Made by a program: the position numbers and the translations under genes. A DNA stretch of 64,000 nt from Pedobacter sp. PACM 27299. GTDB lineage: Bacteria; Bacteroidota; Bacteroidia; Sphingobacteriales; Sphingobacteriaceae. Shown here in pieces: positions 44,536-55,281 of the stretch. The stretch spans positions 992,001-1,056,000 of the forward strand of contig NZ_CP012996.1 in assembly GCF_001412655.1 (NCBI RefSeq), given 5' to 3'. The notes beneath the pieces are model-generated. The model did no database searches, was not told the DNA's origin, and saw nothing but the letters and a program-made list of their open reading frames with translations. How positions within the stretch are numbered: the first letter of the stretch is position 1; each line of letters opens with the position of its first letter.

Positions 44536-44952
44536 TTATCTTAATTTTGAAGTCACAAAAGTAACTCTTAATCCCAGGTCTCTTGTTGGTATTTGAGGTA
44601 TTAAAGTTTGATCTCCGGTAGTCTGGATGTCAATGATGATTGCGCCTCTCCTTACAGTGTGGGTGTAAGTTTCACCACCATAAACAAACGGCATTGCTCT
44701 GTATTCAGGGACGTTGTTGTCAGGATAAAGCGACACAATTACTGCGTCATTATTGAATGTAACATCGTCTAGTTCCGGGAAAGGAATTGTGGCTGTTAAA
44801 GTTGTCCTATTTGAACTGGCAACCCATGCACTTGGCTTTATGACTACTTCAATCGTTTCATTCGGAAGTCCTGGATCAACGATCACTTCCTTCTTGCAAG
44901 ATGCCAAACCTAGCGTGGCCGTGCAAAGTAATAATAGTAATAACTTTTTCAT
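44536..44952 (-). CDS. Small hypothetical lipoprotein
   Basis: Protein of 138 aa with the signal MKKLLLLLLCTATLGLASC (lipobox LASC) and a KKEVIVDPGL linker. The remainder has beta-strand character (TIEVVIKPSAWV, DAVIVSLYPD, YTHTVRRGAIIIDIQT) without a known motif. Probably a periplasm- or surface-exposed outer-membrane lipoprotein. A 16-bp palindrome, ATACAATATATTGTAT (45039-45054), lies 87 bp upstream of its start. Confidence 0.75.
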   Translation of the reverse strand: MKKLLLLLLCTATLGLASCKKEVIVDPGLPNETIEVVIKPSAWVASSNRTTLTATIPFPELDDVTFNNDAVIVSLYPDNNVPEYRAMPFVYGGETYTHTVRRGAIIIDIQTTGDQTLIPQIPTRDLGLRVTFVTSKLR

Positions 44953-45093
44953 ATAATTTGTGTGTTTGATGTTCGTATAGCAAATCTTTTGCCATAAAAA
45001 TACAATTCTGTTTTTACTTATACTGTATTTAAAATGTGATACAATATATTGTATGGTAATATAGCTAAAACTCAGTTGTTGATTGAATTATAA

Positions 45094-45588
45094 TCAGCGT
45101 TTGGTAGAATGAAAAGGAAGTCCAGAGGCCAAATTTGTGATGGCATCTGCCATACGCTGGATCCTGGTTTGAAGAACGGGAGAGTCCAGCAGCCAGGTAA
45201 AACATTCTTGTTGTTTAATTGAGGATAATTTTTGAAAAGCAGTCCATGCTGCGGGCTCGTCTTTTAAGCATTCAATAAAATCTTCATTGGCAATTTCCAG
45301 TTTAGGATCACTGTCGGGGTACAGGCACACCCTAACCCACTCTCCTTGCTCTTTCTTAATCTCTTTGCGGATGGCAGCTTTTACCGGAAGGAAAAGTGTG
45401 CCTTTTTTCATGGGCATTAAAGTCACTTTACTGACCTCATAACCGTCGATACATCCCTTTACCTTTTGCCAGCTAAAATAATTATGCTTGCCAGGCTGTA
45501 TTTCAGGGAAACGAACATAAGTCCAGCCGCCCTTGCCAGGGAAGCGTTCCAGTAATAAATCCTGGTCAATTAATGGTAATTCTTCCAT
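45094..45588 (-). CDS. DUF1905/YdeI-OmpD-associated family protein
   Basis: Protein of 164 aa. The first half (GGWTYVRFPEIQPGKHNYFS, VKGCIDGYEVSKVTLMPMKK, GTLFLPVKAAIRKEI) is a DUF1905 domain, a small beta barrel. The second half (FIECLKDEPAAWTAFQKLSS, CFTWLLDSP, RIQRMADAITNLASG) matches the YdeI/OmpD-associated domain. The combination is common in Bacteroidota; function unknown. No signal peptide. Confidence 0.82.
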   Translation of the reverse strand: MEELPLIDQDLLLERFPGKGGWTYVRFPEIQPGKHNYFSWQKVKGCIDGYEVSKVTLMPMKKGTLFLPVKAAIRKEIKKEQGEWVRVCLYPDSDPKLEIANEDFIECLKDEPAAWTAFQKLSSIKQQECFTWLLDSPVLQTRIQRMADAITNLASGLPFHSTKR

Positions 45589-45699
45589 AATTTGATGCCG
45601 CGTCTGTACTATTAATCGCTGATGTAAAATTATAAATATTTTGGCAAACTATACGCTAACAGACTTCAATGGCATTGCGAAGAGAAATTGTTGATTAAT

Positions 45700-45734
45700 G
45701 AAAAATGCCGCATCAAGAAGATTGATACGGCATT
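45700..45734 (-). terminator. Terminator of the ilv-leu operon
   Basis: AATGCCGCATCAA (45704-45716) and TTGATACGGCATT (45722-45734) pair at 12 of 13 positions; the A-run at 45701-45705 supplies a U-run on the minus strand. It lies 67 bp past the ilvA stop. Confidence 0.85.
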
Positions 45735-45800
45735 CTATATACTTTGGGGCAGTAAACTAGTCTTGATGCTATTGCAGCCAAGTTTTACTTAGTAATTCTT

Positions 45801-47051
45801 TTAAACCAGGTATTCGAATAAAGTCTGATCGTTGTTCAATTCAATGATTTCGAACTTAAACTCTCTCATTCTTTGCAATAAAGATTCGTAATCTGTTGGC
45901 TCCTGAAGCTCAATTCCGACTAATGCAGGTCCACTTTCCCGGTTTGTTTTTTTAATAAACTCAAACCTGGTAATGTCATCATGCGGACCTAAAACGTTAT
46001 TCACAAAGAGTTTTAAAGCACCTGGTCGCTGAGGGAAACGTACAATGAAATAATGTTTCAATCCTTCAAAAAGTAAAGACTTTTCTTTGATCTCCTGCAT
46101 TCTCTCAATATCGTTATTACCACCACTCACTACACAAACTACTGTTTTACCAATGATTTGATCTTTGATTTGCTCTAAAGAGGCTACAGCTAAAGCACCT
46201 GCAGGTTCTACAACAATAGCATCTTCATTATATAACTTCAAAATAGTAGTACAGATTTTGCCTTCAGGAATCAATAACATTTGATCCAGGAGTTCATTGC
46301 AATAAGCAAAAGTAAGGTTACCCACTCTCTTTACTGCAGCACCATCTACAAAGCGATCGATGTCTGCTAATAAAACAGGAGCACCACTATTCAGCGCTTG
46401 TTTCATGGAAGGCGCACCTTCAGGTTCCACACCAATCAGTTCAATTGCTGGTTTCAGGTTTCTCAAATAGCTACCTACTCCTGAAGCCAGACCGCCACCA
46501 CCGATAGGCATGATCACCATATCCAGTTCAGGAAGGTCTTCAAAAATTTCTACACCTACTGTTCCCTGACCTTCGATCACCTTTGTATTGTCAAAAGGAG
46601 GAACAAAAGTCATCCCATGTTCTGCAGTATAAGCCAAAGCTTCTCTTAAGCAGTCGTCGAAAGTATCACCAACTAAAACAATCTGAATATGATCGCCGCC
46701 AAACATTTCTGTTTGTTTCACCTTTTGTTTAGGAGTGATTTCCGGCATAAAAATAACGCCTTTAATGTTCAGCTTTTTGCAGGAATGGGCAACACCCTGT
46801 GCATGATTTCCAGCACTGGCGCAAACCACACCCTTTGCTACCTGCTCAGGTTCAAGGGTGCTGATCATGTTGTAAGCACCCCTTAATTTGTAGGAGCGTA
46901 CCAGCTGCAAATCTTCTCTTTTCAGGTAAATATTTGCCTGGTAAGTTTTAGAAAGCCCTGCATTATACTCCAAAGGGGTACGTTTTACCGTACCTTTTAA
47001 TCGTTCCGCTGCCGCCAGAAAATCCAGTATCACTTCTTTTTCTACACTCAT
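45801..47051 (-). CDS. ilvA: Threonine ammonia-lyase (threonine deaminase)
   Basis: PLP enzyme that makes 2-oxobutanoate from threonine, the first step specific to isoleucine. 416 aa. PLP lysine K55 in SYKLRGAYN; the glycine loop is PIGGGGLASGVGSYL; CVVSGGNNDIERM follows. The C-terminal region (about 330-416) is a single ACT-like regulatory domain rather than the double domain of E. coli IlvA. It is the last gene of the operon, 3 bp after leuA. Confidence 0.93.
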   Translation of the reverse strand: MSVEKEVILDFLAAAERLKGTVKRTPLEYNAGLSKTYQANIYLKREDLQLVRSYKLRGAYNMISTLEPEQVAKGVVCASAGNHAQGVAHSCKKLNIKGVIFMPEITPKQKVKQTEMFGGDHIQIVLVGDTFDDCLREALAYTAEHGMTFVPPFDNTKVIEGQGTVGVEIFEDLPELDMVIMPIGGGGLASGVGSYLRNLKPAIELIGVEPEGAPSMKQALNSGAPVLLADIDRFVDGAAVKRVGNLTFAYCNELLDQMLLIPEGKICTTILKLYNEDAIVVEPAGALAVASLEQIKDQIIGKTVVCVVSGGNNDIERMQEIKEKSLLFEGLKHYFIVRFPQRPGALKLFVNNVLGPHDDITRFEFIKKTNRESGPALVGIELQEPTDYESLLQRMREFKFEIIELNNDQTLFEYLV

Positions 47052-47054
47052 TTT

Positions 47055-48563
47055 TTAGATAAATTTATTCATTGCATCCAGATAAGCATTGGCCGAAGCT
47101 TTTACGATATCTGTACTAAAACCATAGCCTACATAAGACTTTCCTTCGTAAGAAACCTTCATGTTTACCTTGCTCACATCATCGCTGCCACCATGCATGG
47201 CCTGAATGGTAAATTCATTTAATAGAATATCTTTACCTACGATCGATTGAATGGCTTTAATAGTTGCGTTAACAGGTCCGTTTCCAGTGGCCATTGCTTC
47301 TTTTTCTACGCCTTCATGTTCTAATCTGATGCTGGCAGTAGGGCTTAAAGGATCACCGCAAAGTACTTGTAACAAGTTCAATTTGTAACCGTTTTTAACG
47401 GCACCTTCTTCACCGTCACTCATTAAGAAAAGAATGTCATCATCACAGATTGTTTTCTTCTCATCAGCCATGATTAAGAAACGCTCGTATACCTGATCCA
47501 GGTTTAAACGATCGATTTCATAACCTAAACGCTCTAAATGGTGTTTTAAGGCATGGCGACCGCTGCGTGCAGTCAGAATAATATCTGCTGAGTTCAAACC
47601 AACATCTTCTGGATTGATGATCTCATAGTTTTCTCTATGTTTCAAGAAACCATCCTGATGAATTCCAGAGCTGTGGGCAAAGGCATTCTGACCAATGATC
47701 GCTTTATTTGGCTGTACCGGCATGTGCATCATGCGGCTCACCATACCACTGATTTCAGTGAAATGTTTGCTGTTGATGTTAGTGGTTAAGTTCAAAGCAT
47801 GGTGTGTTTTCAATACCATGGCAATTTCTTCCAATGCCGTGTTTCCAGCACGCTCACCGATACCGTTAATGGTACACTCTACCTGACGGGCACCATTGAT
47901 TAAACCGGCAAGACTATTCGCAGTAGCCAAACCTAAATCATTGTGACAATGAACAGAAATGATCGCCTGGTCTATATTTTTAACGTTTTCTTTTAGGTAA
48001 AGGATTTTTGAACCGTATTGATCTGGCAAGCAGTAGCCATTCGTATCAGGAATGTTCACCACAGTAGCACCAGCAGCAATTACGGCTTCAATCATCTGCG
48101 CTAAATAAGCATTGTCTGCACGGCCAGCATCTTCTGCGAAAAACTCAATATCTTCCACAAATTGCTTCGCATATTTTACTGCTGCAACCGCTCTCTCCAG
48201 AATTTCTTCTCTTGTGCTGTTGAACTTGTATTTAATGTGCATGTCTGAAGAACCGATTCCAGTATGAATCCTTGGTCTCTTCGCGTATTGTAATGCTGCA
48301 ACAGCGGAATCAATGTCTTTCCTATTGGCACGTGTCAATGCACAGATGATCGGTTCTCTTATCGCTTTTGATAAGTCTACCACGCTCTGGAAATCTCCAG
48401 GGCTTGAAATAGGGAAACCTGCTTCAATCACATCTACTCCAAGTGCTTCGAGTGCTTTTGCAATTTGAATTTTCTCTGGGCTCGACAACTGGCAGCCCGG
48501 CACTTGTTCACCATCACGTAAGGTGGTGTCAAACACATAGACTCTATTAGGATCGTGTAACAT
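47055..48563 (-). CDS. leuA: 2-isopropylmalate synthase
   Basis: Condenses acetyl-CoA with 2-oxoisovalerate, the first leucine-specific step. 502 aa. [16 protein letters not shown] at the N-terminus with the metal-binding Asp, [16 protein letters not shown] metal histidines, [13 protein letters not shown]. The C-terminal allosteric domain (about 390-502, [20 protein letters not shown]) should sense leucine. Part of the minus-strand ilv-leu operon. Confidence 0.94.
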   Translation of the reverse strand: MLHDPNRVYVFDTTLRDGEQVPGCQLSSPEKIQIAKALEALGVDVIEAGFPISSPGDFQSVVDLSKAIREPIICALTRANRKDIDSAVAALQYAKRPRIHTGIGSSDMHIKYKFNSTREEILERAVAAVKYAKQFVEDIEFFAEDAGRADNAYLAQMIEAVIAAGATVVNIPDTNGYCLPDQYGSKILYLKENVKNIDQAIISVHCHNDLGLATANSLAGLINGARQVECTINGIGERAGNTALEEIAMVLKTHHALNLTTNINSKHFTEISGMVSRMMHMPVQPNKAIIGQNAFAHSSGIHQDGFLKHRENYEIINPEDVGLNSADIILTARSGRHALKHHLERLGYEIDRLNLDQVYERFLIMADEKKTICDDDILFLMSDGEEGAVKNGYKLNLLQVLCGDPLSPTASIRLEHEGVEKEAMATGNGPVNATIKAIQSIVGKDILLNEFTIQAMHGGSDDVSKVNMKVSYEGKSYVGYGFSTDIVKASANAYLDAMNKFI

Positions 48564-48575
48564 AATTCTTGGTGT

Positions 48576-49670
48576 TTAGTTAGATTTTGAAGTATTCTGT
48601 GAAATATATTTTAAGACCAATTGACCCATTTCTTTAGTTCCAAGAACGTGGTAAGGGCTGGTCGTATCATCGGCAATGTCATTTGTTCTGTAACCTTCTT
48701 TCAATACCTGATCTACGGCATCAATGATCACTTTTGCTTCTGCCAGCAGTCCGAAGCCAATTTCCAGCATCAGAGAAACAGATAGGATAGAAGCTAGCGG
48801 ATTTGCCAGATTTTTTCCGGTGATGTCATGTGCAGAGCCATGGATGGGTTCAAAGAAACCAGTGCTTTCTCCTACAGAAGCGGAAGCTAACATCCCCATA
48901 GAACCTGCAATTTGTGAAGCCTCATCAGTTAAAATATCGCCGAATAAGTTGGCTGTTAATACGACGTCAAACTGTTTCGGATCTTTGATCAATTGCATCG
49001 CTGCATTGTCGATGAACATGTGACTTGTTTCTACTTCCGGATATTGTTTTGCAACTTGCTGTACAGTTTCTCTCCATAATCTAGAGCTTTCCAATACATT
49101 GGCTTTATCTACAGAACAAAGTTTTTTTCTACGTTTCATCGCAGCTTCAAATGCTTTGTGTGCAATTCTCTCTACCTCATAACGGTGGTAGATCATTAAG
49201 TCAGAAGCTGTGTTTTTGTCTTCAGAACGGGTTTTCTCGCCGAAATAAACATCTCCGGTAAGTTCTCTGAAGAATAGAATATCGGTTCCTTTTAATATAC
49301 TAGGTTTAATGCTGGAAGCATTTAACAACTCATCAAATAATAAAATCGGGCGTAGGTTAGCATATAAGCCTAATTCCTTACGGATTTTAAGTAAGCCTTG
49401 CTCTGGACGTACTTTCAAAGAAGGATCATTGTCATATAAGGCATGGCCTACTGCACCAAAAAGGATGGCGTCGCTTTTTTGTGCTTTTTCCAGCGTTTCA
49501 TCAGGTAGGGGATTACCGGTTGTTTCGATTGCAGCATGGCCCATTAGCGCCTCATCATAGCTGAATTCGTGTCCGAAATTTTTAGCAATTTCTTCTAATA
49601 CCGCTTTACCCCAGGTAGTGACCTCTGGGCCAATACCATCACCAGGAATGACTAATATATTTTTTTTCAT
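48576..49670 (-). CDS. leuB: 3-isopropylmalate dehydrogenase
   Basis: NAD-dependent oxidative decarboxylation of 3-isopropylmalate. 364 aa. VIPGDGIGPEVTTWG at the N-terminus, AILFGAVGH, LYANLRPILLFDEL, DVYFGEKTRSEDK, the metal-binding DILTDEASQIAGSMGM and PIHGSAHDITGKNLANP near the end are intact. It lies 3 bp from the ABC gene. Confidence 0.94.
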   Translation of the reverse strand: MKKNILVIPGDGIGPEVTTWGKAVLEEIAKNFGHEFSYDEALMGHAAIETTGNPLPDETLEKAQKSDAILFGAVGHALYDNDPSLKVRPEQGLLKIRKELGLYANLRPILLFDELLNASSIKPSILKGTDILFFRELTGDVYFGEKTRSEDKNTASDLMIYHRYEVERIAHKAFEAAMKRRKKLCSVDKANVLESSRLWRETVQQVAKQYPEVETSHMFIDNAAMQLIKDPKQFDVVLTANLFGDILTDEASQIAGSMGMLASASVGESTGFFEPIHGSAHDITGKNLANPLASILSVSLMLEIGFGLLAEAKVIIDAVDQVLKEGYRTNDIADDTTSPYHVLGTKEMGQLVLKYISQNTSKSN

Positions 49671-49673
49671 TTT

Positions 49674-51191
49674 CTAAATGCTTTGTAATAAGTTTTCAAC
49701 GGATTTTACTGCACCGTCTTCTAATAATATTCTTTTCTCTATACAGGATGGTAATTGTGATTCAAAATGGCCAACGTAAACTAACGTGGTGCCATCTTTA
49801 CATAATTCATCTACCAGTTTGTTGAAATGTTGTGTTTGCTGCTGATCTAAGCCCTGACAAGGTTCATCAAGGATCAATATTGCTGGTTTTTTAACGATCG
49901 TTCTCGCCAGTAAGGTTAAGCGCTGCTTACCCAAAGGCAATTCATTCATCAGTGTGTTTTTATAGGCCGTTAAGCCGAAATACTCCACTAATTCATCTAC
50001 CTGGGAATGTTTGGTAGAGCCCGGACTGCAATACAATCCTGAACTGTCGTAAAAACCAGAGGCGATGCTTTGCCAAACGGTAGCAGAGGCATCGAAATAC
50101 CAGTGCAATTCCGGTGAGATTATACCAATGCGTTCTTTGATCTCCCAAATACTTTCACCTGTTCCTCTTTTATTCCCGAAAAGATAAAAGTTGTTGGCAT
50201 AAGCCTGAGGATGATCTCCACTGATTAAGCTCAATAAAGTAGATTTTCCAGAACCATTATGCCCCTGTAAGATCCATTTTTCGCCTGTTTTAACCTCCCA
50301 GTTGATGTTCTTCAATACCTGCTTGTCCCCATATCTGATGTTCACATCAATCATTTTGATGATGTGTTCAGTTGTGGTTGAAGAAGGCGATGAGCCAAAA
50401 ATTGAAGTAGAAATGCTTGTGGAATCTGAAACCTTCTCTTTTTGAAGAAAAGAAGGTAAAGGTTTGATGATTTCTTCCGCTTCTTCCCTAAGAGATGGAG
50501 GGGAGGAAATCTCTTTTAACTTACCTGCTTCCAAAACTGCAAAGCGATTGATGGTTGCTGGTAATTCAGTTTCATTACCAATGATGATCAATTGTGTTCC
50601 ACTTTCCGATAATTCGGTCAATAAATCGTTTAGATTAGCACGGGAAAGTTTATCTAATCCATTGTAAGGTTGATCTAAGATCAACAATTGAGGTTTCGAC
50701 CATACAGCCTTCACCAATTGCAATTTCTTATGTTCTCCGCTCGATAATTGTAAAAGTGCGGAGTTTTTTAAAGCAGCAAAACCTAAAGCGGTCAACAGCT
50801 GCTCTAAAGTTTCAAATGAAAGTCCTTGATCGTTTCCAAAGCGCGTTAATTCTGCGATCACTGTAGCCGTAATTGCAGTGGCTAAACTTTGGTAACGCTG
50901 CTGATAATAGAAATTAGAAGCACCTTCAAGATCTTTAAACTGGTACCAGTTGGCTACATAATAAGCTTTTGCTGGTAATGCAGAAGAAAGATCAAAATTC
51001 AGCTGAATGTCGCCCTCAAGGCTAGGGATCAAACCTGCAATTACTTTTGCTAAAGTGGTTTTTCCGCTGCCGCTTTCGCCGCATAACAACCAATTGTCAT
51101 TGCGATTTATCGTCCAGCATAAATCCTGTAATACAGGTTGCTGCTGATACTTTAAATTAAGGTTGTGAATATGGACGACGGGATTTGACAT
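49674..51191 (-). CDS. Tandem ABC ATPase (ModF/PhrA-like) within the leu operon
   Basis: Protein of 505 aa with two nucleotide-binding domains and no membrane segment. Domain 1 (about residues 1-225): Walker A GESGSGKTTLAKV, signature LSSGEHKKLQLVK, Walker B LLILDQPYNGLD, in which the usual catalytic Glu is Gln. Domain 2 (about 275-505): GHNGSGKSTLLS, degenerate signature LPLGKQRLTLLAR, Walker B AILILDEPCQGLDQ. It resembles E. coli ModF/PhrA; no transporter partner is nearby. It overlaps the leuD stop by 1 bp and precedes leuB by 3 bp. Function in leucine synthesis is not evident. Confidence 0.8.
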   Translation of the reverse strand: MSNPVVHIHNLNLKYQQQPVLQDLCWTINRNDNWLLCGESGSGKTTLAKVIAGLIPSLEGDIQLNFDLSSALPAKAYYVANWYQFKDLEGASNFYYQQRYQSLATAITATVIAELTRFGNDQGLSFETLEQLLTALGFAALKNSALLQLSSGEHKKLQLVKAVWSKPQLLILDQPYNGLDKLSRANLNDLLTELSESGTQLIIIGNETELPATINRFAVLEAGKLKEISSPPSLREEAEEIIKPLPSFLQKEKVSDSTSISTSIFGSSPSSTTTEHIIKMIDVNIRYGDKQVLKNINWEVKTGEKWILQGHNGSGKSTLLSLISGDHPQAYANNFYLFGNKRGTGESIWEIKERIGIISPELHWYFDASATVWQSIASGFYDSSGLYCSPGSTKHSQVDELVEYFGLTAYKNTLMNELPLGKQRLTLLARTIVKKPAILILDEPCQGLDQQQTQHFNKLVDELCKDGTTLVYVGHFESQLPSCIEKRILLEDGAVKSVENLLQSI

Positions 51192-51775
51192 TATTTTGCT
51201 TGTTCAAATTCTTCAATTAAATGCTTTTGGTTTAAGATGAAATCGATGTCATCATAACCATTGATTAAGCAGGATTTTTTATAGGCATTGATTTCAAAAC
51301 CTTCTTTGGCACCAGTATCAACGATAGTTACCGTTTGATTTTCTAAATCAACTTCCAGTGCTGCAGCATGGTCTTTTTCAACAGTGCTGAAGATTTCTGC
51401 TAAGAATGCATCTGTTACCTGGATAGGCAATAGACCATTGTTCAAAGCATTTCCTTTAAAGATGTCGGCAAAGAAACTGCTGATCACTACATCGAAACCT
51501 GCATCCTGGATCGCCCATGCGGCGTGCTCACGACTACTGCCACAGCCAAAGTTTTTTCCTGCAACCAGGATTCTTCCTTTGTATGCTGGGTTATTCATGA
51601 CGAAATCAGCTTTTAAAGTCTGATCACCATTGTAACGCCAATCGCGGAATAAGTTTTCACCAAAACCTTCACGGGTCGTCGCTTTTAAGAACCTTGCCGG
51701 AATGATCTGATCCGTATCAATGTTCTCTATGTTTAAAGGCACAATTGCCGAGGTTAACTTTTCAAATTTTCTCAT
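51191..51775 (-). CDS. leuD: 3-isopropylmalate dehydratase small subunit
   Basis: 194 aa. Swivel domain of the aconitase family that acts with Leu[21 protein letters not shown] at the N-terminus, then [14 protein letters not shown], and [11 protein letters not shown] are typical. 11 bp after leuC, which is usual. Confidence 0.95.
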   Translation of the reverse strand: MRKFEKLTSAIVPLNIENIDTDQIIPARFLKATTREGFGENLFRDWRYNGDQTLKADFVMNNPAYKGRILVAGKNFGCGSSREHAAWAIQDAGFDVVISSFFADIFKGNALNNGLLPIQVTDAFLAEIFSTVEKDHAAALEVDLENQTVTIVDTGAKEGFEINAYKKSCLINGYDDIDFILNQKHLIEEFEQAK

Positions 51776-51786
51776 GATTCTTCGGA

Positions 51787-53202
51787 TTAAGCGTGTACAG
51801 GTTCGTCTAATAAAGTTCTTACATCGGTTACCTTACCCGTAATTGCTGCTGCTGCCGCGGTTAACGGACTGGCTAAAAATGTACGGGAATCCGGACCTTG
51901 TCTGCCTTCAAAGTTTCTGTTAGAAGTAGACACACAGTATTTTCCAGCAGGGATTTTATCCTCATTCATTCCTAAACAAGCACTGCATCCTGGTTCACGC
52001 AATTGAAAACCTGCCGATTCAAAGATCTTATCCAAGCCTTCAGCAATCGCTTGTTGCTCCACTTGTTTAGAACCCGGAACAATCCATGCAATTACATTTT
52101 CTGCTTTCTGGCGACCTTTTACAAATTCTGCCACCTCACGCAAATCCTCAATTCTGGAATTGGTGCAGCTGCCGATAAATACATAATCAATCGCTTTTCC
52201 TACCAATTCAGTATCTTCCTTGATGCCCATGTAATCCAAAGCTTTCTGGAAGGAAGCTTGTTCAGAAACCGCCTGATCCCCTGTAGCAGGGATGTGTGCG
52301 GCAATGCCCATACCCATACCCGGATTTGTTCCGTAAGTAATCATAGGGCTGATGTCTGCTGCGTCAAACGTTAATACGCTATCAAACTTCGCATCAGCAT
52401 CGCTATATAATGTTTTCCAGTAAGCTAAAGCTTTATCCCACTCTTCGCCTGCCGGAGCAAATTCTCTTCCTTTGATATAATCATAAGTGATCTGGTCAGG
52501 GGCAATTAAACCACCTCTGGCACCCATTTCAATACTCATATTACAGATCGTCATTCTCGCTTCCATACTCAAAGCTTCAATAGTCGACCCAGCATATTCG
52601 ATAAAATAACCTGTACCACCGGCAGCAGATATCTTAGCAATAATGTATAGAATAATGTCTTTAGCAGAAACACCTTTACCTAACTCCCCGTTTACCTCGA
52701 TTTTCATCGTTTTCGGGCGCTGTTGTAATAAACATTGTGTTGCAAAAACCTGCTCTACCTGTGAAGTACCGATTCCAAAAGCAATCGCACCGAAAGCACC
52801 ATGTGTAGAAGTATGACTATCGCCGCAAACCATGGTTTTTCCTGGAAGCGTGATGCCCAATTCCGGACCGATCACGTGAACAATCCCTTGGAAAGGATGA
52901 CCCAAACCATACAACTCGATACCGAATTCTGCACAGTTTTTAGTCAGCATATCCACCTGAAAACGCGAAAGTTCCTCTTTAATCGGCTGCAGCTGATTTA
53001 AAGTTGGAACGTTATGATCTGCGGTCGCAACAGTTTGCTGCGGGCGGAAAACAGGCAAGCCTCTTTTGCGTAAACCATCAAATGCCTGAGGTGAAGTCAC
53101 TTCATGGATCAAATGGGTATCGATATATAAAATATCAGGGAAACCAGCTTCGCTTTTTACAACATGCGCATCCCAAATCTTTTCTACTAATGTTTTTGAC
53201 AT
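51787..53202 (-). CDS. leuC: 3-isopropylmalate dehydratase large subunit
   Basis: [4Fe-4S] enzyme, isomerises 2- to 3-isopropylmalate. 471 aa. Cluster-ligand regions [18 protein letters not shown] and [13 protein letters not shown], plus [19 protein letters not shown] and [10 protein letters not shown], are all present. The gap to the upstream ilvC (53203-53256) contains a strong hairpin. Confidence 0.95.
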   Translation of the reverse strand: MSKTLVEKIWDAHVVKSEAGFPDILYIDTHLIHEVTSPQAFDGLRKRGLPVFRPQQTVATADHNVPTLNQLQPIKEELSRFQVDMLTKNCAEFGIELYGLGHPFQGIVHVIGPELGITLPGKTMVCGDSHTSTHGAFGAIAFGIGTSQVEQVFATQCLLQQRPKTMKIEVNGELGKGVSAKDIILYIIAKISAAGGTGYFIEYAGSTIEALSMEARMTICNMSIEMGARGGLIAPDQITYDYIKGREFAPAGEEWDKALAYWKTLYSDADAKFDSVLTFDAADISPMITYGTNPGMGMGIAAHIPATGDQAVSEQASFQKALDYMGIKEDTELVGKAIDYVFIGSCTNSRIEDLREVAEFVKGRQKAENVIAWIVPGSKQVEQQAIAEGLDKIFESAGFQLREPGCSACLGMNEDKIPAGKYCVSTSNRNFEGRQGPDSRTFLASPLTAAAAAITGKVTDVRTLLDEPVHA

Positions 53203-53220
53203 CTTTTATTCTTTTTAAAT

Positions 53221-53252
53221 GGCTGAAGTCATGTAGACTTCAGCCGTTTTTT
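53221..53252. terminator. Intra-operon hairpin between ilvC and leuC
   Basis: GGCTGAAGTC (53221-53230) pairs perfectly with GACTTCAGCC (53236-53245), 5-nt loop. The T-run (GTTTTTT) is on the plus strand, opposite to the operon; on the operon strand the stem is followed by ATTTAAAAAG, so it would terminate poorly. Possible mRNA processing or stability hairpin, or partial terminator. Confidence 0.5.
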
Positions 53253-53256
53253 ATGA

Positions 53257-54738
53257 TTAGGCAGTTTTAATTGATTTCATTGCGGTCATCGCTTTTCTCA
53301 GCTCAGCACCAACAAGTTCCACCTGATGTGAACGAATCACTTCATTTACTGCGATTAATGCTCTGTTATCCACAGCACCATCTTTACCTTCATTGTAGTT
53401 CTTACCTACCAATTCAGTATCTACCGTTTTCATGAAGTCAGCAAGTAATGGTTTACAAGCCTGATCAAATAAGTAACAGCCATATTCAGCTGTATCAGAA
53501 ATTACTCGGTTCATTTCGAACAATTTCTTACGTGCTATCGTGTTTGCGATTAGTGGAGTTTCGTGTAATGACTCATAGTAAGCCGACTCAGGTTTGATCC
53601 CTGCTTCCACCATCGTTTCGAAAGCCAATTCCACACCCGCTCTCACGAAAGCAACCATTAAAGTATAGTTATCGAAATATTCCTGCTCCCCGATTTTAAC
53701 ATCACCTGCTGGTGTTTTCTCAAAAGCAGTTTCACCGGTTTCAGCACGCCAAGCCAATAGGTTTTTATCACCATTTGCCCAGTCTTCCATCATGATGCGG
53801 CTAAATTCACCACTCATGATATCATCCTGATGCTTTTGGAACAATGGACGCATGATAGTTTTCAATTCTTCAGAGATTTCAAAAGCTTTGATTTTAGCAA
53901 TATTGCTCAATCTGTCCATCATCGCAGTGATACCACCTTGTTTCAAAGCTTCAGTAATCACTTCCACACCATATTGAACCAATTTAGAAGCATAACCTGG
54001 ATCGATTCCTTTTTCTACCATTTTATCAAATGATAAGATAGAACCAGTCTGTAATAAACCACAAAGAATCGTTTGCTCACCCATTAAATCAGATTTCACT
54101 TCTGCAACGAAAGATGATTTCAAGACACCGGCTTTATGGCCGCCTGTACCCACGCAATAAGCTTTAGCCTGTAATAGACCCTTTCCTTCCGGATCATTCT
54201 CAGGGTGTACAGCGATTAGGGTAGGTACTCCAAAACCACGTACATATTCTGCTCTGACTTCACTTCCTGGACATTTTGGAGCCACCATGATTACCGTAAG
54301 GTCTTTACGGATCTGCATGCCTTCTTCCACAATGTTGAAACCATGAGAGTATAATAAAGTAGCACCTGATTTCATTAGTGGCATTACAGCAGTCACTACT
54401 GCAGTATGCTGTTTATCAGGAGTAAGGTTGATCACTACATCAGCTGTAGGGATTAATTCTTCGTAAGTACCAACTGTAAAATTGTTTTCCGTAGCATTTT
54501 TCCAGGAATCTCTTTTACCTTCGATAGCTTCTTTACGTAAAGTATAAGAAACATCTAAACCGCTATCTCTTAAGTTTAAACCTTGGTTTAGTCCTTGTGC
54601 ACCGCAACCGATCACGACTAGTTTCTTGCCTTTAAGCGCATTTACGCCATCCAGAAATTCTGAACTGTCCATGAAATCGCATACACCCAGTTGGTTTAAT
54701 TTTTCTCTAAGAGGTAACGTGTTGAAATAGTTTGACAT
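53257..54738 (-). CDS. ilvC: Ketol-acid reductoisomerase (long, class II form)
   Basis: 493 aa, the long form like E. coli IlvC (the short form is about 330 aa). Cofactor motif [40 protein letters not shown] suggests NADPH; the acid region [20 protein letters not shown] and two C-terminal catalytic domains are present. Converts acetolactate and acetohydroxybutyrate to the dihydroxy acids. 32 bp from the DinB gene. Confidence 0.95.
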   Translation of the reverse strand: MSNYFNTLPLREKLNQLGVCDFMDSSEFLDGVNALKGKKLVVIGCGAQGLNQGLNLRDSGLDVSYTLRKEAIEGKRDSWKNATENNFTVGTYEELIPTADVVINLTPDKQHTAVVTAVMPLMKSGATLLYSHGFNIVEEGMQIRKDLTVIMVAPKCPGSEVRAEYVRGFGVPTLIAVHPENDPEGKGLLQAKAYCVGTGGHKAGVLKSSFVAEVKSDLMGEQTILCGLLQTGSILSFDKMVEKGIDPGYASKLVQYGVEVITEALKQGGITAMMDRLSNIAKIKAFEISEELKTIMRPLFQKHQDDIMSGEFSRIMMEDWANGDKNLLAWRAETGETAFEKTPAGDVKIGEQEYFDNYTLMVAFVRAGVELAFETMVEAGIKPESAYYESLHETPLIANTIARKKLFEMNRVISDTAEYGCYLFDQACKPLLADFMKTVDTELVGKNYNEGKDGAVDNRALIAVNEVIRSHQVELVGAELRKAMTAMKSIKTA

Positions 54739-54770
54739 CTTGTTATAGTTATTTGATTGTAAAGGTTCTT

Positions 54771-55241
54771 TTAATTTTTATTGTTGTTTATGATTCTTTT
54801 GATCGCTGTTGCACATCCATAGTGGTAGGCATCATGGATTGGAAAAAACTGAACTGCATCCTGAATATCATTTAAAGTCACGCCATAGCTGGTGGTATAA
54901 ACATTATAGTTGATGAATACCTGATTTTTCAGGTCTTCTTCCAGCTCATCGACTGTGTTTAGCATCAAATCTTTCAATTCATTGAGTTCATCCTGACCGA
55001 TAAACCTTTCCGGCTTTGTTCCTTTTTTATACTCATTCAGATAATCAGGAGAACTCTTGGCTTTTAAACCTGAAAGCGTATAACAAAGTCCATGCAGACT
55101 GGCGATGATGTGGCCAAAGTTCCAGATGATGTTGTTGTTAAAACCTTCAGGAACCTGATTTGCTTCTTCAAGCGTACAACTGTCCAATAGTTGGATAAAG
55201 TTGTTCCTGGTTTGTCTGATGGTTTTGAAATGCTGTTCCAT
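54771..55241 (-). CDS. DinB family protein within the ilv operon
   Basis: Protein of 156 aa with a four-helix DinB fold. [14 protein letters not shown] and [13 protein letters not shown] provide the His residues typical of DinB metal sites (H..HxxxH pattern). DinB proteins include thiol-dependent transferases and hydrolases, but this member is uncharacterised. It lies between ilvN (40 bp) and ilvC (32 bp), same strand. The reason for its presence in the operon is unknown. Confidence 0.82.
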   Translation of the reverse strand: MEQHFKTIRQTRNNFIQLLDSCTLEEANQVPEGFNNNIIWNFGHIIASLHGLCYTLSGLKAKSSPDYLNEYKKGTKPERFIGQDELNELKDLMLNTVDELEEDLKNQVFINYNVYTTSYGVTLNDIQDAVQFFPIHDAYHYGCATAIKRIINNNKN

Positions 55242-55281
55242 GTTTTCCGTTTATATTGTGTTTCCGTTTTACAACGGGGGT

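Noticed and set aside
45039..45054. Perfect 16-bp palindrome upstream of the small lipoprotein gene
   Set aside because: An 8-bp arm palindrome in AT-rich DNA is expected about once in a window of this size; no second copy or regulator supports it.
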